From: Lysinibacillus cavernae
GTDB lineage: Bacteria; Bacillota; Bacilli; Bacillales_A; Planococcaceae
Direction of reading: 5' to 3'
Assembly (NCBI RefSeq): GCF_009724685.1
Contig: NZ_WMEF01000003.1
Span: forward strand, 124,001 to 188,000
DNA: 64,000 bases
Part shown: piece after piece, positions 60,969 through 64,000 of the stretch
Position numbering within the stretch: the stretch's first letter is position 1
How the letters are laid out: each line of letters opens with the position of its first letter
The notes under the pieces: model-generated
Told to the model about the DNA's origin: nothing
Database searches by the model: none
The model's input: the letters and a program-made list of their open reading frames with translations, nothing else
Translations under genes and position numbers: made by a program

Positions 60969-62579
60969 CTAACTGGCATCAGTGACCTCATCTATTGGTG
61001 GCTCTGTTTCATTAGGTACTGCATTATCTGCTGCTTGCCCTTGTGGAACAGGGTTTAATTTATCATTTGCATTCATAATCTTTCTCTCTAGGCCAAGAAC
61101 TTTTGCCAGTAACTCCGTTTCTTGATAAATCTCCTGCGCAAGCGTATAGGATTCTATCGCTTGGACGTATTCCTGACGGGCATAGCTCTGATCCCCATTT
61201 TTCTCTAACCCTTCTGCCTTTAATTCTTTTTGAGCCTTTTTCAATTCATTTATTTTTTCTTCTGTGTCTTCAATTTTTGTTTTAATTTGCGCCTCTCCAG
61301 TAAATGAAATGGCAAGTGCTTTTTTTCTAGCTTTTTCATACTGTGCTAAAGCACCATTGTAGTCCTCTGCCTCAAAACGAAAATCTGCATCCTTTATTGC
61401 ATCAACAATGTCAACAACGGAATCCATGTTTGCAATTCTTTGCTCTACTTCTTCCTTACCAAACCCATTAATAAGCTTGCCCTCTTTTTTAGCTTTTTCA
61501 TAATGCGTCAATGCCTCTGTAAATTCCCCTGTCTCCGCTGATTTATCTCCATTGATGATCAGTTGGGTCACCCTTAACTTTCTAGCTAATAAATTTCTAT
61601 GTATAGGATCTTTTAATTTTTTTGCCGCATTTCTTCCCTCACTATATGCAAGTAACGCTTCATCATAATTTCCGTCTTGAAAGTAAACATTGCCACTTTT
61701 TTCATGGTCCTTCATCTCGACAGTTAACTCTGCTAATTTTTTTGCTTGTTTTACTTGATAAAAAATTGTGCCGCCACCTACAACCAAGGCTAAAACTAAT
61801 GCAGCTGCAATCATTTTTATATACTTCATCTTGTTTTTGTTCGTTTCCTGATATACCTTGTTAACAAATATGGCAGCAACCGTATAATTTTCGACCACTT
61901 TTCTCTGTCTACTCAACAATATTTCTTCCAATAAATCTGTATATTGTTCAGAATCCTTAACACCTTCCAACGCGTCAGCCATCTCAATCTCACTGACATC
62001 TTCCCAAAAGCCAGCTGTACAAAGTAATAGGGCATCACCATCAGTAAGCTTCATTTTTTTAGACACAAAGGGTTGAAATTTGTTTGGTTTGCCAAGGTAA
62101 TTCAACAAATTCCCTCTTTCTTCATGCTGGCTAATATCTAATGAACGGCTTTGGCTGTTTACTATTTCCTGCGCTAAACTTTGATCTGTACTTTTGTAGG
62201 ATAATGTACCGTTACGGAAGTGATACAATCGCGAATTACCCGCTACACCAACAATCATTTTTGAGTAATCCGAAACAACTATGACGATACTAGCCTTCAA
62301 TCTTACGCGTAAGCTTTGCGCTTGTAGTACATTTTGTGCATGCTTAAGATATTTATTGATCGCTCTTCTTGACATAGCTGGCTTTTCCATAAATTTTTCT
62401 AAAATAGCCTTTACAGCAAGCTCTGCACTACTAATTTCCTGATCTGCATCCAAGCCCTTTACAGCTACCCAACAGGCTACATCGTCTAGTTCTGTATAGG
62501 CAAAGTAGTCTTTATTTTGCAGAAAGGACCCTGCTTCAGATAAAAAGCTAGTTTTAAAGTCGCAATTTTCCTTTCTCAT
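60969..62579 (-). CDS. Membrane PP2C pseudophosphatase with TPR domain
   Basis: A 536-residue protein. Residues about 1-245 have the PP2C outline but every catalytic Asp position is changed: NKDYFAY, WVAVKGLDAD where DGMGG is expected, AGNSRLYHFRNG where GDS is expected, LLCTAGFWED where TDG is expected, and ENYTVAAIFV where DN is expected. A membrane span (MIAAALVLALVVGGGTIFY, about 255-273) follows, then TPR-like helices (KSGNVYFQDGNYDEALLAYS and similar, to about 500) and a Pro/Glu tail. It may be a scaffold that binds phosphoproteins and partners. It is next to the active PP2C. Confidence 0.8.
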   Translation of the reverse strand: MRKENCDFKTSFLSEAGSFLQNKDYFAYTELDDVACWVAVKGLDADQEISSAELAVKAILEKFMEKPAMSRRAINKYLKHAQNVLQAQSLRVRLKASIVIVVSDYSKMIVGVAGNSRLYHFRNGTLSYKSTDQSLAQEIVNSQSRSLDISQHEERGNLLNYLGKPNKFQPFVSKKMKLTDGDALLLCTAGFWEDVSEIEMADALEGVKDSEQYTDLLEEILLSRQRKVVENYTVAAIFVNKVYQETNKNKMKYIKMIAAALVLALVVGGGTIFYQVKQAKKLAELTVEMKDHEKSGNVYFQDGNYDEALLAYSEGRNAAKKLKDPIHRNLLARKLRVTQLIINGDKSAETGEFTEALTHYEKAKKEGKLINGFGKEEVEQRIANMDSVVDIVDAIKDADFRFEAEDYNGALAQYEKARKKALAISFTGEAQIKTKIEDTEEKINELKKAQKELKAEGLEKNGDQSYARQEYVQAIESYTLAQEIYQETELLAKVLGLERKIMNANDKLNPVPQGQAADNAVPNETEPPIDEVTDAS

Positions 62580-62611
62580 ACGTCTCCTCCTTCTCTATTC
62601 CCTATTCATCG

Positions 62612-63451
62612 TCACCACGTTTTTTCTAAAATCACGATGGTAGCATTATCTTGATTTTTTAAGCGTTTTTGTTCAACGGCTTTGATCATGCTTTGTGCTA
62701 AATCATAGGGTGGAGCTTGCTGAGAGAGAATTTTTTCCATTTCAACCTCCGTTATAGCATCATAGATTCCATCACTGAAAAGACATACCTTGTCCCCTCT
62801 ATTTAGCTGAATCGGATTATTACCTGTATCTAGATTTTTAAAGCCTGCATATCCTAAATAATTGATTAATCTCTTTTTGAGAGGATTTTCCTGAACCTCA
62901 AGTTGCGATAGTTCACCCGCAATATATCGTTCGGTTAGAACTGATTCAAAAATATGTTTTTGGTTAATCGCTAAAAACTCACCATTTCTAAAGATCGTGA
63001 GAACGCTATCCCCTACGGCTCCCCAATGAAGATAGCCTTCGCTATCAATAATGGCCGTGACTAGTGTTGTTCCTCCATTTGAGCCATTTAAGTTTTCCAC
63101 AATCATATGATTACTTGCCATAGCAGTTTCCTTAAAAAACTTTGGTAGATTACTTAAGCTACTCAGCTTTTTAAATTCTTCAATGAAGGTTGTTACTGCG
63201 ATCGTGCTGGCCATCCGACCATTGGCTAAACCACTAATTCCATCTGCAAGCACCGCGATTGTGCCACACGTCGTTTCGACCGTTGAGAAATAATCATCCT
63301 GTTCATCACGTCTTCCAATTGTTTGACCATTCCCAATATAGATTTTTCCTTTATCCATTTTTTGCGCAAGTATACCTCTTATTAGGAGTAACAAGATGAG
63401 TACAATGATAAAGATGAATGTAATTATGTACGGCATTAACTTTTGGTCCAT
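62612..63451 (-). CDS. Membrane-anchored PP2C-type Ser/Thr phosphatase
   Basis: A 279-residue protein: an N-terminal membrane span (YIITFIFIIVLILLLLIRGI, about 7-26) then a cytosolic PP2C domain with all metal sites: IGRRDEQDDYF, VLADGISGLANG, GAVGDSVLTIFRNG, CLFSDGIYDAIT and NQDNATIVIL. It removes phosphates from Ser/Thr, presumably on cluster proteins such as the FHA partner's ligands. In type VI loci the analogous pair PppA/PpkA switches the machine. It lies 6 bp after the FHA gene. Confidence 0.88.
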   Translation of the reverse strand: MDQKLMPYIITFIFIIVLILLLLIRGILAQKMDKGKIYIGNGQTIGRRDEQDDYFSTVETTCGTIAVLADGISGLANGRMASTIAVTTFIEEFKKLSSLSNLPKFFKETAMASNHMIVENLNGSNGGTTLVTAIIDSEGYLHWGAVGDSVLTIFRNGEFLAINQKHIFESVLTERYIAGELSQLEVQENPLKKRLINYLGYAGFKNLDTGNNPIQLNRGDKVCLFSDGIYDAITEVEMEKILSQQAPPYDLAQSMIKAVEQKRLKNQDNATIVILEKTW

Positions 63452-63457
63452 ATGTCA

Positions 63458-63985
63458 TCATTCCTCACTTTGATTGTTTTCCCATTCAAAGTGAACGCCA
63501 CAAAGTGGAATAAATAAAAATATGCTTCTCCCAAGCTGTATCACATCATAGGCTGCTAATTCCGTTGGTGTATAAACTGCCTCATTATTCAAATAAGCTA
63601 ATCCTGATGCATCTCCTGGCAGTAAGTAAAAATTACGTTTTTTAGGATCATACACAATGACTGCATGATTACGCTTAGAAATTGAATTGTCTCCAGCAAT
63701 ACGGATATGCATATCTTCTGCTCTACCTATGAAATTCTTTTCAGATAAAATGCGATAATCTCTACCCATTTGTGGTCCTTCAATGCAAACTAACCATCCT
63801 GTTACAGGATCTATTCCATCCATTTCTCCTAAGTAGGGCAATGTTTTATCATCTGCTTCAACGACAGGTAAGGAAGGACTATTTTGTCTTTGCTCCTGCT
63901 CCACCATCACGTTACAGTATGGACAAATATTGCGATGTCTTCTTGAACTAAACATGTGACCATTTGTACATCTAATCAAACTCAT
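63458..63985 (-). CDS. FHA-domain protein with zinc-ribbon N-terminus
   Basis: A 175-residue protein. A short N-terminal CxxGH...CPYC zinc ribbon (RCTNGHMFSSRRHRNICPYC, about 4-23) is followed by an FHA domain (about 65-170): FIGRAEDMHIRIAGDNSISK, then HAVIVYDPKKRNFYLLPGD. FHA domains bind phosphothreonine, so it reads the kinase/phosphatase state, like Fha1 of type VI systems. I place the start at ATG 63983-63985 with GGGGGATATC upstream; the frame stays open to the window edge, so a longer form cannot be excluded. Confidence 0.85.
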   Translation of the reverse strand: MSLIRCTNGHMFSSRRHRNICPYCNVMVEQEQRQNSPSLPVVEADDKTLPYLGEMDGIDPVTGWLVCIEGPQMGRDYRILSEKNFIGRAEDMHIRIAGDNSISKRNHAVIVYDPKKRNFYLLPGDASGLAYLNNEAVYTPTELAAYDVIQLGRSIFLFIPLCGVHFEWENNQSEE

Positions 63986-64000
63986 TTCGATATCCCCCAT

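Overview
The window reads as a low-GC, endospore-forming Bacillales chromosome, most like Lysinibacillus or a close relative in the Planococcaceae. The genus is an inference. It rests on the gene order accC-accB-spoIIIA-efp-papA-aroQ-yqhR-yqhQ, which is the Bacillus subtilis 'yqh' block, on a B12-dependent ribonucleotide reductase, and on codon and protein style. No rRNA, tRNA or CRISPR array was seen.

Region 1 (1-10.8 kb) starts with the wreck of a tyrosine recombinase beside accC. The acetyl-CoA carboxylase pair accBC follows, then a strikingly reduced spoIIIA locus: spoIIIAC-AD-AE-AF-AG-AH only, with AE, AF and AG shortened and AA/AB absent. Next are a nitronate monooxygenase, efp, an M24 peptidase, aroQ, yqhR and the divergent yqhQ. 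Region 2 (10.8-23.7 kb) holds a LytTR-DUF3021-ABC transporter operon, an XRE regulator/membrane protein pair under three evenly phased palindromes, an esterase, several small hypotheticals, a phosphotransferase, a DUF2785 gene, nrdJ under paired NrdR boxes, lipM and a rhodanese.

Region 3 (23.7-40.2 kb) has a glycine riboswitch driving an amino-acid permease, then glutaminase, an M20 amidohydrolase with an MFS transporter, and a winged-helix regulator. Two huge paralogous secreted repeat proteins follow. After them comes a quorum-sensing pair, comX-comP: comX is a 52-codon ORF overlapping comP, and no comQ or comA is adjacent.

Region 4 (40.4-47.4 kb) is a decaying toxin-immunity array. It contains an HNH-nuclease toxin tail with a nonsense codon, its frameshifted immunity gene, and another orphan toxin tail with an apparently intact partner. 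These are invaded by an IS110-family element (transposase with one in-frame stop) and a small module of serine recombinase, XRE regulator and replication-initiator-like protein. Two near-identical 44-bp terminators bracket this zone.

Region 5 (47.4-64 kb, continuing past the window) is the most exciting part. It is one long minus-strand operon that looks like a Gram-positive, phage-tail-derived toxin delivery system with type VI-like regulation. In transcription order it encodes an FHA protein, an active membrane-anchored PP2C phosphatase, a membrane pseudophosphatase with TPR repeats, two unknown structural-type proteins, an Hsp70-like ATPase, two more unknowns, a VgrG/gpD-like spike, a pentapeptide-repeat protein, an immunity- or adaptor-like protein, a PAAR-like DUF4280 protein, a second VgrG-like spike, a polymorphic toxin (polylysine N-terminus, deaminase C-terminus) and its SUKH-family immunity protein. 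Sheath, tube and any kinase would have to lie beyond 64 kb. None of this function has been tested here; it is read from domains and order.
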